Virus record (IMG/VR): IMGVR_UViG_3300044620_001849
Coordinates: 1 to 46,558 of that record
Reading direction: 5' to 3' (one strand)
Source of the DNA: a virus
DNA length: 46,558 nucleotides
Made by a program: the position numbers and the translations under genes. A model generated the notes under the pieces. That model searched no databases. It was not told the DNA's origin and worked only from the letters and a program-made list of their open reading frames with translations. Positions 1 to 7,232 of this stretch are shown piece after piece; the stretch's first letter is position 1, and each line of letters starts with the position of its first letter.

Positions 1-1077
1 GGTCTACACATACAAAAAATTACTGGAGACGAGTTTCAACTTTTTCCAATGACTGCTTTTGATCAAATGCAACCGACACTAAATACTTGGGAACCTCGTG
101 TTCAAGAACTCTATACCGGAGTTCCAAATGGAATGCGAAATACAGCTCTTTATGTCCTAGACGTAAAAACACCTAAATTTAAAAAATACCGAATACCCGC
201 GCCAAACAACCCCTACTTTACAAAAGCTGACTGGGAAGACGCAATTATTAAATTTGGCGGAGAATCTTCAGATACGTTTCAACAGCTTGTACTTGGAAAG
301 CATGGTTCGCCGTCTTTTCAAGTTATATCGAGAGACCAGATGAAGCTTACTCCTATAGATTTCTATTCCTTTCGATACACAGCTTCCGATAAGGAAAAGG
401 GAAAACAGTACGCAGAGGCACTTCCTATTGTAAAACTAAAAAACGTAGAAAGTACTCTGTTGGCCATCGACCCTGGTTTTAGCGACCCCACAATTATTCA
501 ACTAATGGGCCTGAGTGAAGGATCCTGGAAGTGTCTTGCTCGTTACCGGCTTCAGCGAATTGACTATCCAGAGCAGGAACAGATTATTGACTATTTGGCT
601 CGCTCGTACAATGTTTCTAAAATTTCAATAGACATCGGTGCCGGTGGCGGCGGTGCGGGCATTATGCAGAGTTTGAGAACTCGTCCTGAGTACTCTTCGT
701 TTGACTACGGAACCAGAATGGAAGGTGTTCAATTTAATGAAAAAGTGAACATAGCCAGCTTAGACAATAATCTTGAAATAACTGAATCCTTTAAAGCTTG
801 GGCAACTGGCGAGCTTATTAAATACATTGCCAGTGGGTTTTTGGTATTCTCGGAAATAGACGCAGAGGGTGTTTCTCAACTTGAGAGAGTAGCGCGGCAG
901 AAAAGAACTTCCGGTCACATGCATTACTATGTTGTTTCCACAAGAGGACATGGAGAAAGCAACGATGACCACATCTACGCAAGTTATCTTTGTTTTGTCG
1001 GCGCTTTAAGGTCAGCCGTCCCTGCGCCAAAACCTTTGGCTATTGGTCGAGCTTCGTCGCATTTCACAGTGAGGTAA
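1..1077 (+). CDS. terL: Terminase large subunit, C-terminal part (cut by window edge)
   Basis: Motor and nuclease that packages phage DNA into the procapsid. The frame is open from base 1, so the N-terminal ATPase lies outside the window and what remains is the RNase H-like nuclease. Visible acidic motifs are AIDPGFSDPT (about residue 157 of the visible part), ISIDIGAGGGG (about 215) and a C-terminal SNDDHIYASY, matching the three metal-binding acidic clusters of terminase nucleases. The portal gene follows after 3 bases, the usual packaging order. The ATG at 49 is internal to the family domain and is not taken as the start. Confidence 0.9.
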   Translation, partial: GLHIQKITGDEFQLFPMTAFDQMQPTLNTWEPRVQELYTGVPNGMRNTALYVLDVKTPKFKKYRIPAPNNPYFTKADWEDAIIKFGGESSDTFQQLVLGKHGSPSFQVISRDQMKLTPIDFYSFRYTASDKEKGKQYAEALPIVKLKNVESTLLAIDPGFSDPTIIQLMGLSEGSWKCLARYRLQRIDYPEQEQIIDYLARSYNVSKISIDIGAGGGGAGIMQSLRTRPEYSSFDYGTRMEGVQFNEKVNIASLDNNLEITESFKAWATGELIKYIASGFLVFSEIDAEGVSQLERVARQKRTSGHMHYYVVSTRGHGESNDDHIYASYLCFVGALRSAVPAPKPLAIGRASSHFTVR

Positions 1078-1080
1078 AAG

Positions 1081-2508
1081 ATGGATAAACCACTTTCTAA
1101 AACAGTAGCAGGTTACACACCTAATCCGATATTTACGTACAATTTAAATACGGTTGGCTACTACGATCCTTTGACTCGTCCTTTCGATAACAGCAAAAAA
1201 TACAGCTATCACGAGATAGTCAAGTACTGCCGCTACTTTTACGAAAAAGACACAATTGCTAGAACGGTAATTAACCGAATGGTTAATCTAGCGATTACAC
1301 GGTTGAGAAACCAAAAAGAAGAAAAAGACGTTAACTCAGCTTTTTTTGATGCAATCGCTGAAAGAATTCAGCCGTTTTTAAAACACATGGCCACTGAGTA
1401 CTTTGTTAATGGAATTGTGGTTCCTGCGTTTACATATAAAACTATTATGATGAATAAGTTAGACCCTTCTCTAGGGCGTAAGCGTGTCGAGATTCCAGAT
1501 CAGTTCTGGGTCCGAAATGCGGCTAACATACAGCTTCGTAAACGACCTACCAGCATGCAAAGAGCGGTTTATCTGGAACTTCCACAAGACGAGATAATGT
1601 TTATTATAAACAAGGGCAAAAGATCCGACGGCACCGACGACACCGCTGCATATAAGGAACTACTTAAGCAGTATCCAGAATATGTTCGAGCAGTTCAAGA
1701 AGGTCAGCGAACTTTTCCTCTTGAGGATGCGAATCCAATCTACTGCGACATAACCTCGTATAACGATTATCCTTTGCCTTACTTGCAAAACGCTTTGTCG
1801 GCCATGCAGCATAAAGAATACTTGAAACTGATGGACAAGACAATTGTATCTCGCTCTATCGAGCTTCTTAGGCAGATTAAAGTAGGTAGCGACGAGTTTC
1901 CTGCTACTGATGATGACATTGCGGCTACTCAGCTGGCAATTGCAGAAGCAGCTGCTTCAGGTGATCGCGTTTTCAACTTATTTACTAATCACACAGTCGA
2001 AATAAGTTGGGTACTTCCTCCGCTCGACGCTTTGCTTAACGAATCAAAGTATGCCGAACCTAACTCGGATATTTTCTTATCGCTTGGTTTCCCTAGAATT
2101 CTTACTGTAGGTGAGTCTTTGCGAAGTAATTCTTCAGACAGCCGAATTGCCTCGCTTGGCCCAATGGCGACTTTGAGTGAACTAAGAGAGAAGCTTATTG
2201 TCTGGATCAAATGGCTTTACGAAGACTTGGCAAACAGAAATAATTTGACAGAGTGGCCGGAGCCGTATTTCAGTCCAATTCAATTCCAAGACATGACAGC
2301 TCTTACACAATTCGCCATTCAGGCGCAGCAAGTAGGCGCAATCTCTAAAGATACTATTGCTCAGCTTTACGGATCGACTTACGAAGAAGAAAAAAGAAAA
2401 ATAAGTTTTGAGGTTACCGAAAATGAACCAAATACAGAAGGACCCGTCTCACCAGAAGAACCTAGTGTGCCCTCCGGGAACGGGGTACAGCCTACGGAAG
2501 CAAGTTAA
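1081..2508 (+). CDS. Portal protein
   Basis: 475 aa protein lying directly downstream of the terminase, in the place and size range of a phage portal, the dodecameric ring through which DNA enters the capsid. The N-terminal section YYDPLTRPFDNSKKYSYHE and the repeated tyrosine/arginine-rich helical segments fit portals of large tailed phages. The C-terminus is acidic and proline-rich (EPSVPSGNGVQPTEAS), as in many portals. The end overlaps the next gene by 86 bases. Assignment rests on context and general character, since no catalytic motif exists in this family. Confidence 0.8.
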   Translation: MDKPLSKTVAGYTPNPIFTYNLNTVGYYDPLTRPFDNSKKYSYHEIVKYCRYFYEKDTIARTVINRMVNLAITRLRNQKEEKDVNSAFFDAIAERIQPFLKHMATEYFVNGIVVPAFTYKTIMMNKLDPSLGRKRVEIPDQFWVRNAANIQLRKRPTSMQRAVYLELPQDEIMFIINKGKRSDGTDDTAAYKELLKQYPEYVRAVQEGQRTFPLEDANPIYCDITSYNDYPLPYLQNALSAMQHKEYLKLMDKTIVSRSIELLRQIKVGSDEFPATDDDIAATQLAIAEAAASGDRVFNLFTNHTVEISWVLPPLDALLNESKYAEPNSDIFLSLGFPRILTVGESLRSNSSDSRIASLGPMATLSELREKLIVWIKWLYEDLANRNNLTEWPEPYFSPIQFQDMTALTQFAIQAQQVGAISKDTIAQLYGSTYEEEKRKISFEVTENEPNTEGPVSPEEPSVPSGNGVQPTEAS

Positions 2509-3136
2509 TCCGTACAGAACGCTGGTCATACACACAACAAACGGAAAACCAAACTCCAACTCTTCGGCAGAGTTGGAGTTCCTGGTTAAATCTCCAAACG
2601 TCTCTGCTCACTACTTTATTTCTAAAGTTGGAAAAGTATATCAAATACTGGATCCCGCAAAGTATACAGCTTGGCACGCTGGAGAAGTTAGTAAAGACGA
2701 TTACAGCAACACGTTTGCTATCGGCGTTGAAGTTCACTTCACGCCTAAAGAGCTTTACTGGAACGGATTTATGTGGGCAGGCTTGACTACGCTTGCTCGA
2801 GAATACTCAAATTTAGAGTTAGTCACTCATCGTCAAATTGCAAAACCTGTGGGACGGAAAATAGATCCTTCAGGAGTGACCGATATTCAATTTGTTAACT
2901 GGTCGAGAAGTTTCAAAGATCCGCAAAATATTGCAAAGTTAAGAGTAAATACTAATTTACGCAGTGTCCCAAGATTTGGAAATAATATTATTCAAGTACT
3001 TCCTGAAAAATTAACAGTCGTAGTTTCATCAGAAAAAGTAGAAGGAGACTTGTACAATGGAAGCAATCTGTGGTATTATTGTAACTGGGCTGGGTACGTT
3101 CACGAATCTTTGGTTGATCTTGCAGGTGCCGTATGA
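2423..3136 (+). CDS. N-acetylmuramoyl-L-alanine amidase (endolysin) with SH3-like tail
   Basis: Cleaves the amide bond between muramic acid and the stem peptide of peptidoglycan to lyse the host. It has an Amidase_2/PGRP-type fold: zinc ligand in LVIHTTNG (about residue 37), NTFAIGVEVH in the core, and the second ligand pair in THRQIAKPVGRKIDPSG (about 143-159). Residues from about 175 (LRVNTNLRSVPR ... LWYYCNWAGYVHESLV) resemble a bacterial SH3b wall-binding domain. The ATG at 2423 has GAGG 9 bases upstream; an ATG at 2408 is also open. The gene starts inside the portal gene in another frame and runs into the next gene by 4 bases, so it is translationally coupled. Confidence 0.85.
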   Translation: MNQIQKDPSHQKNLVCPPGTGYSLRKQVNPYRTLVIHTTNGKPNSNSSAELEFLVKSPNVSAHYFISKVGKVYQILDPAKYTAWHAGEVSKDDYSNTFAIGVEVHFTPKELYWNGFMWAGLTTLAREYSNLELVTHRQIAKPVGRKIDPSGVTDIQFVNWSRSFKDPQNIAKLRVNTNLRSVPRFGNNIIQVLPEKLTVVVSSEKVEGDLYNGSNLWYYCNWAGYVHESLVDLAGAV

Positions 3137-3474
3137 ATGAAACTACTTTAACCGGCGTATTCGGCACTGTTGCTGGTATTCTAATTGCTTGGATTGGTTT
3201 TAAAAAAAGCTCACAGGACGCTACGACTAAATTTCAAGATTCGCTAATAAAGCGAGTCGAGACTTTAGAAACAGACAACGAGAGCTTGCGACAACGTAAC
3301 GAAGAATTGTTGCAGATAAACCTAAAAGAACGTCAGAAGCAATTTGAACTTGAGCAAAAAATTGACCAAATTGAAGGCGAAAAACTTAAGATGCTTGATC
3401 GTATTCAAGATCTTGAACTAATAGTCGAACGGCTTACCAAACAAGTAGGATTACTTACAAAGGAAGGTAACTAA
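3133..3474 (+). CDS. Membrane-anchored coiled-coil protein in lysis cassette
   Basis: 113 aa. One N-terminal membrane segment (GVFGTVAGILIAWIGF, about residues 8-23) is followed by a long charged heptad-rich coiled coil to the C-terminus (RVETLETDNESLRQRNEEL onward). It overlaps the amidase stop by 4 bases and abuts the next membrane protein, so it sits in a lysis cassette. Known proteins of this shape include i-spanins and small holin-like proteins. No lipobox partner is visible, so the exact role is inferred only. Confidence 0.6.
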   Translation: MNETTLTGVFGTVAGILIAWIGFKKSSQDATTKFQDSLIKRVETLETDNESLRQRNEELLQINLKERQKQFELEQKIDQIEGEKLKMLDRIQDLELIVERLTKQVGLLTKEGN

Positions 3475-3942
3475 ATGGAAAATTCTGGAATGGAAGTTGT
3501 TTATCAAATTTTTATTGGGTTGGTTATTCCAGTAGTAGTTTCTGGTCTCAAGCAGGTGTATTGGCCGTCTTCAGTAAAGTTTAGCTTGGTTTTGCTGATT
3601 TCTCTTGTGTGTGCTGCCGTAGTGCCAATTGCTCGATTAAGCAGTCGAGGATCTTTCGACGTTGATGAGTTTCTTCAGTCAATGACGGTAATCTTCACTA
3701 CAACTCAAATCTTCTACAGAACCGCATTTAAAATGCTCAACATTGAAGACAAGATTAATCCACAAGCCGCACTTTTGTCAGCAATTCAAGATCAGGTGTC
3801 GACTTACGTCTCCTCGATAGATTTGCGTACTACTCGAAGTCTCTTGGACCCGTACACAGATCACTCTCTTATCGTCGAAATTACCGACATCAATAACCCT
3901 GACGAAGACGAAGACGAAGCTCTGGAAGATAATAAAGAATAA
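3475..3942 (+). CDS. Holin-like membrane protein
   Basis: 155 aa with two to three hydrophobic stretches: IFIGLVIPVVVSGL (about 12-25), FSLVLLISLVCAAVVPIA (about 36-53) and a weaker one near 70-80. The C-terminal half is soluble and very acidic (DINNPDEDEDEALEDNKE). Position right after the endolysin and the coiled-coil membrane protein, with the ATG touching the previous stop, makes it the best holin candidate. It is followed by a strong terminator, so it ends the packaging/lysis transcript. Confidence 0.6.
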   Translation: MENSGMEVVYQIFIGLVIPVVVSGLKQVYWPSSVKFSLVLLISLVCAAVVPIARLSSRGSFDVDEFLQSMTVIFTTTQIFYRTAFKMLNIEDKINPQAALLSAIQDQVSTYVSSIDLRTTRSLLDPYTDHSLIVEITDINNPDEDEDEALEDNKE

Positions 3943-3951
3943 CTACGGATA

Positions 3952-3990
3952 AAGGCAGACACATCTAAAAGTGTGTCTGCCTTTTCTTGT
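3952..3990 (+). terminator. Rho-independent terminator after lysis genes
   Basis: An 11-bp perfect stem (AAGGCAGACAC with GTGTCTGCCTT, arms 3952-3962 and 3973-3983) is followed by TTTTCTTGTTT. Confidence 0.85.
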
Positions 3991-4009
3991 TTAGTTTGAG
4001 TCAATCCTC

Positions 4010-4038
4010 TTGTTAGTCCTGTCTCTGTGTGCTATAGT
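4010..4038 (+). promoter_or_regulatory. Sigma-70-like promoter
   Basis: TTGTTA (4010-4015), 17-base spacer, TATAGT (4033-4038). It drives the small basic protein and transglycosylase genes, immediately after the upstream terminator. Confidence 0.7.
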
Positions 4039-4066
4039 AGAATTGTTATTAGAACACGAGGTCGAT

Positions 4067-4243
4067 ATGGCAACAACAAAGTATTGGATTGCTGTTAAGA
4101 GGGACGGAAGCGAGTGTTTAGTAACTACGTTTACTGATGCAGCGCTTGTATTTAATGCAGATGGAACGGCAGCAAAGCAAGTCTCAGAGGAAGAAGCCAA
4201 AGCTAAAAAGGCAAAAGTAAAAAAGGAGCGAAAGAAAAAATGA
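4067..4243 (+). CDS. Small basic protein of unknown function
   Basis: 58 aa. The ATG at 4067 is preceded by GAGG; an upstream in-frame ATG at 4010 lies inside the promoter and is rejected. The first 35 residues look like a small beta fold (TKYWIAVKRDGSECLVTTF) and the C-terminus is a lysine-rich tail (KAKKAKVKKERKKK) that could bind nucleic acid. It overlaps the next gene by 4 bases. Not recognised. Confidence 0.7.
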   Translation: MATTKYWIAVKRDGSECLVTTFTDAALVFNADGTAAKQVSEEEAKAKKAKVKKERKKK

Positions 4244-4611
4244 GCACAATCATTTTGTTTTGGTACTTAGTGTGCCACGAAGGAGTTTGCGAAAGAACTT
4301 CTTTTGAAGTGAGTAGAGAAGCAGCGGCGATTATTGCTTGTGAAAGCGGTAATCAGTACGATCTTGGTTCTTATGACCTATACGCAAAGAATCCAAATTC
4401 TTCGGCATCTGGATTATTTCAGTTTATAGACGGAACGTACAAAGGACTGACTGGCAAAGTAAAGGCTAGAACAGACTCTCCTGAAAACCAGCACAAGGCT
4501 TTTAAAAGTCTCTGGGATGACGGAAAAGGCTGGTATCACTGGAACGCTTCGAAGGCTTGCTGGTCTCAGTGGATGTATGTAAACTCTGAAAACGTGGCTG
4601 TGTGGCGGTAA
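4240..4611 (+). CDS. Lytic transglycosylase / Rpf-like muralytic protein
   Basis: 123 aa. After a hydrophobic N-terminus (about residues 1-12) comes a lysozyme-like SLT/resuscitation-promoting-factor domain: AAIIACESGNQYDLG contains the catalytic glutamate (about residue 36), and SSASGLFQFIDGTYKG is the typical substrate-groove motif. WYHWNASKACW near the end resembles Rpf domains. It probably cleaves the glycan strand of peptidoglycan during entry or exit. It is translationally coupled to the small basic protein upstream. Confidence 0.75.
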   Translation: MSTIILFWYLVCHEGVCERTSFEVSREAAAIIACESGNQYDLGSYDLYAKNPNSSASGLFQFIDGTYKGLTGKVKARTDSPENQHKAFKSLWDDGKGWYHWNASKACWSQWMYVNSENVAVWR

Positions 4612-4631
4612 ATAGTATAAAGGGGGCTTTT

Positions 4632-5405
4632 ATGCGGATACGGTACTGTATTGTTACGTTGAATCAATTCTCGTGGGTAGTCGATAGACACTTACCAAGC
4701 GTTGACGAATCCTTAGTCGACGGCGTACACTTATTTTGTAGTGAAGTACAAGATCAATCGTACAATGGAATGAAGTTTGCAGATCCAGCAGAGGTTAAAG
4801 AAGCCGAAGCGCAGCTCAGTCGATTTAAAGACTGGAAAGTTTCTTCCGCGACTAACAACTTTGGCGTTGCAAATGCTTGGAATTTTTTTGCCAAAGAAGC
4901 TGAAAAAGACGGATATGACGCCGTTATCTTAGCAAACGACGACATCTTTCTGTATCCAGAAGTACTTCAAAATTTTGTAGATACGATGAAAGCCTCCGAG
5001 TTTACTAGTTTTGCCGGATCGAACATGTTTTCATTTTTTGGAATACACGTATCTCTCTTTAACAAAGTTGGTGATTTTGACGAAAACTTCTGGCCTGCTT
5101 ACTACGAGGACAACGACTACTTCTATCGCATGAAGCTACTCGGCATTGAGAGCACGCACATAACTGGGGCTTCTTACTTTCATGCGGGAAGCGCGACTCT
5201 TGGTAAATTCGACCTTATGCGGAAAATGATGCATCATCACAATTTTTCTAAGAACACAGAATATTACAAAGAGAAGTGGGGAGGTATGCCACATGAGGAG
5301 AAATTCACCAGGCCGTTCGACGGTGACCAAAACGTTGGTAACCTTAAAGGCAAACTTACTCGGTCAGTCATTAACGGAATTGAACCGCTTATTGCTGAAG
5401 ATTGA
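4632..5405 (+). CDS. Family 2-type glycosyltransferase
   Basis: 257 aa. The ATG at 4632 is chosen because AGGGGG lies just upstream; a longer start at 4602 would overlap the transglycosylase. A GT-A fold is suggested by IRYCIVTLNQFSWV at the N-terminus, NNFGVANAWN (about 74-83) and DAVILANDDIFLYPE with the metal/nucleotide-sugar binding DD (about 105). FWPAYYEDNDYFYRM matches the acceptor-side ED motif of GT2 enzymes. It probably transfers a sugar to a virion or host surface component. Confidence 0.8.
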   Translation: MRIRYCIVTLNQFSWVVDRHLPSVDESLVDGVHLFCSEVQDQSYNGMKFADPAEVKEAEAQLSRFKDWKVSSATNNFGVANAWNFFAKEAEKDGYDAVILANDDIFLYPEVLQNFVDTMKASEFTSFAGSNMFSFFGIHVSLFNKVGDFDENFWPAYYEDNDYFYRMKLLGIESTHITGASYFHAGSATLGKFDLMRKMMHHHNFSKNTEYYKEKWGGMPHEEKFTRPFDGDQNVGNLKGKLTRSVINGIEPLIAED

Positions 5406-5559
5406 ACGGTCAGTCGGATCTGTAGGTTTTTCAAACATTGCGGGAAACACGCTTATTTGGCAAATCTACGTTGACAATTTTGACCAAGAGTTTTGGAGCA
5501 AAGTTTCTAAAGGAAACGGACTGGAATTGTACACTCAGGAACTAGACCGATACTGGTAA
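5293..5559 (+). CDS. Small unknown protein overlapping the glycosyltransferase
   Basis: 88 aa, overlapping the end of the glycosyltransferase by 113 bases in another frame. GGGGAGG precedes the ATG by 8 bases, but the coding character is clear only for the last 50 residues (VGFSNIAGNTLIWQIYVDNFDQ ...), so a start further inside is possible. No domain recognised. Confidence 0.5.
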   Translation: MRRNSPGRSTVTKTLVTLKANLLGQSLTELNRLLLKIERSVGSVGFSNIAGNTLIWQIYVDNFDQEFWSKVSKGNGLELYTQELDRYW

Positions 5560-5585
5560 ACTGTGGTTAAGTTTATCCGAGGTTC

Positions 5586-5615
5586 TTGACAGCGGTGCAA
5601 AGAAAGTACTAAAAT
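5586..5615 (+). promoter_or_regulatory. Sigma-70-like promoter
   Basis: TTGACA (5586-5591), 18-base spacer, TAAAAT (5610-5615), followed by the start codon at 5643 with AAGGAGG in between. Confidence 0.7.
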
Positions 5616-5642
5616 ACGTCAAGAAGTTTGAAGGAGGCCGCG

Positions 5643-5906
5643 ATGCGAAGTAATGTGTATTATGAAGAAATTCAAGGAACGCCGTTTGGAATCTTGGTCA
5701 TTATGGACCTTGAAGAACGCTATCGATGGTTTATTACGCAAGGTGAAGACCAAAGCGACAACGAGTACTTGCTCGAGTGCGTAGATAATCACCCTAATCC
5801 GTACGCTGCTGTCGACGCCGCATTGCAAGTAATGAGCCGAGAGTTCAGCATTTGGATGACGGCGATTGCAGAAAAACGTAAGCAATGGAGTTCGCAACAT
5901 GATTAA
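5643..5906 (+). CDS. Unknown acidic protein
   Basis: 87 aa beginning MRSNVYYEEIQGTPFGILV. AAGGAGG lies 6 bases before the ATG at 5643, which decides this start over an in-frame ATG at 5628. Mixed alpha/beta with many acidic residues; not recognised. The tiny membrane protein that follows overlaps its last 8 bases. Confidence 0.7.
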   Translation: MRSNVYYEEIQGTPFGILVIMDLEERYRWFITQGEDQSDNEYLLECVDNHPNPYAAVDAALQVMSREFSIWMTAIAEKRKQWSSQHD

Positions 5907-6033
5907 TAAAATAAAAGGTGTTGCTTCTTTTTTGCTAGCTGTTGTTTTTGGTTTAGTTTTTGGAGTAGCCGCATTGCTGGGGATACTTTACAGTATCCCC
6001 GCAATAACTGGAAGATCGAATCATTACGATTGA
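5899..6033 (+). CDS. 44-residue single-pass membrane protein
   Basis: It starts MINKIKGVASFLL and has one long hydrophobic helix (about residues 8-31), then a short polar tail. The ATG overlaps the previous stop and GGAG lies 8 bases upstream. An internal palindrome (GGGGATACT with AGTATCCCC, about 5978-6000) sits inside the coding sequence near the end and may act as an RNA hairpin. It ends 10 bases inside the convergent gene. Function unknown. Confidence 0.6.
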   Translation: MINKIKGVASFLLAVVFGLVFGVAALLGILYSIPAITGRSNHYD

Positions 6034-6398
6034 CTTCCGGCAGCCACAAAGAAACAGTCACAATCGAACTCAGACTTTAGCCATCGCTGAAGATGTTCTC
6101 TGTTTCCCCATGTAGTGTACCTTTGAGGTCTTCCTTCTTTTTGAACCGTTGCTGCAAAAACAGCCAGTGGCTCGTTTAGGAGAAATGTTTGCTGATCGAC
6201 AGGGAATATGGTTATTGTATGAATAACTGCTTCTGCAATTAGTACGCCATCGTCGTTAAGCGCAAGATTCGGTGATTCAAACCTTCCTACCCATCCGGCA
6301 AGGCCCCATCTCGACGAGCCCTGCACAACCCACGGACTAGTCATTAAGAGCGTTCGTTCTAATTCTATAATTTGGGTAGCTTCAAAATACTCATTCAT
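6024..6398 (-). CDS. Unknown protein on the opposite strand
   Basis: 124 aa, the only leftward gene in the left half. AGGAGG stands 6 bases before the ATG at 6398. It starts MNEYFEATQIIELERTLL and is rich in aromatic and beta-type segments (SSRWGLAGWVGRFESPN). No domain recognised. It converges with the preceding rightward genes and diverges from the following one across a palindromic control region at 6465-6501. Confidence 0.65.
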   Translation of the reverse strand: MNEYFEATQIIELERTLLMTSPWVVQGSSRWGLAGWVGRFESPNLALNDDGVLIAEAVIHTITIFPVDQQTFLLNEPLAVFAATVQKEGRPQRYTTWGNREHLQRWLKSEFDCDCFFVAAGSQS

Positions 6399-6430
6399 TC
6401 GGCGCCTCCTAATTCGCAACCTTAGTAAGT

Positions 6431-6439
6431 ATTATAACA
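6431..6439 (-). promoter_or_regulatory. Extended -10 promoter for the leftward gene
   Basis: Reading leftward, TGTTATAAT (TGn plus perfect TATAAT) lies 33 bases before the start codon at 6398. No good -35 box is visible. Confidence 0.6.
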
Positions 6440-6464
6440 CATCGTCAAAATCAAAAAGCCATCA

Positions 6465-6506
6465 ATACACCCTCTTGACAAAACCAGTCAAGAGGGTGTA
6501 TTTTTG
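6465..6506. promoter_or_regulatory. Perfect 15-bp inverted repeat between divergent genes
   Basis: ATACACCCTCTTGAC (6465-6479) and GTCAAGAGGGTGTAT (6487-6501) flank a 7-base loop and are followed by TTTTTGTTTT. It looks like a rightward terminator, but it lies upstream of both neighbouring genes. The left arm also contains TTGACA (6475-6480) with TATTTT 18 bases on, so it could be an operator over a promoter for the gene at 6538. Confidence 0.6.
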
Positions 6507-6537
6507 TTTTAGGTTTATTTTAGCAAGAGGATGATCA

Positions 6538-6783
6538 ATGCAATTTGAACGCAACCTACCGAATCCATGGCCTGAAGACTTGTACTACTTTGATTTGTAC
6601 GATCGCTTTCCGCTACTCGTAAGGTACAAGAGCTTTTACTCGGACGACTTTAAAAGTCGAACAGACAGCGTGTCTGTGTGGTATTATAAAAGTCATGCCG
6701 AGATGGACGCGAACGCGGAAAATTATATTGATGTAGTGAACCGGCTTTTAGCGCACTTAGAGGCGTACGAATTTTTACAGTGA
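6538..6783 (+). CDS. Unknown protein
   Basis: 81 aa, rich in tyrosine and phenylalanine (DLYYFDLYDRFPLLVRYKSF), starting after AGAGG. Probably cotranscribed with the next gene, whose ATG is 8 bases after this stop. Not recognised. Confidence 0.65.
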   Translation: MQFERNLPNPWPEDLYYFDLYDRFPLLVRYKSFYSDDFKSRTDSVSVWYYKSHAEMDANAENYIDVVNRLLAHLEAYEFLQ

Positions 6784-6791
6784 GGTGTTCT

Positions 6792-7040
6792 ATGACCGAG
6801 AATCAATCAAACCAAGAGGGTACTGTTCGTCTTGAATTTCCTTTTAAGGGGTACACGTTTGGCTTCGCGCTCTTTAATCACGGGCCAAACAATTACGAAC
6901 TATGTATGGTGGACGCCTCATCTTTGCAAATCTTGATGAGTATTGGCACGTTTGAAACGCTTAATGAAGTACAGAACGAATACATGTACTTTGTTGATAC
7001 ATTCGCAATAGCCATGCGCGATATTGAGTGGAACGGCTAG
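6792..7040 (+). CDS. Unknown protein
   Basis: 82 aa starting MTENQSNQEGTVRLEFPFKG. GAGGTG precedes the ATG at 6792, favoured over an in-frame GTG/ATG a few codons earlier. Predicted small beta-rich fold (GYTFGFALFNHGPNNYELCM). Not recognised. Confidence 0.65.
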   Translation: MTENQSNQEGTVRLEFPFKGYTFGFALFNHGPNNYELCMVDASSLQILMSIGTFETLNEVQNEYMYFVDTFAIAMRDIEWNG

Positions 7041-7056
7041 AGTTACTGATTGAATA

Positions 7057-7065
7057 TGCTACAAT
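7057..7065 (+). promoter_or_regulatory. Possible extended -10 promoter
   Basis: TGCTACAAT (TGn plus TACAAT) stands 57 bases before the ATG at 7122; no clear -35. It would serve the small membrane protein and the R3H ATPase. Confidence 0.4.
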
Positions 7066-7121
7066 ACCCTAAGCCACAAAGTGGCCGCCCAAAATTTTTA
7101 GAAAAGATAGAGGAACTGTGT

Positions 7122-7232
7122 ATGGAACACGTTTTTGGTTTAGTGATAAGTAGTGTATTTGTCGTCCTTGTTCTCTTCAGCGTCTGGTATATGCTAAGTC
7201 TACCCGACCGCGGAGAGCCGACTGATGATTAA
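7122..7232 (+). CDS. 36-residue single-pass membrane protein
   Basis: It begins MEHVFGLVISSVFVVLVLF: one hydrophobic helix (about residues 4-24) followed by an acidic tail. GAGGAA precedes the ATG. A longer in-frame reading from 7050 starts on TTG inside the promoter and is rejected. The stop overlaps the start of the ATPase gene by 8 bases, so the two are coupled. Confidence 0.6.
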   Translation: MEHVFGLVISSVFVVLVLFSVWYMLSLPDRGEPTDD

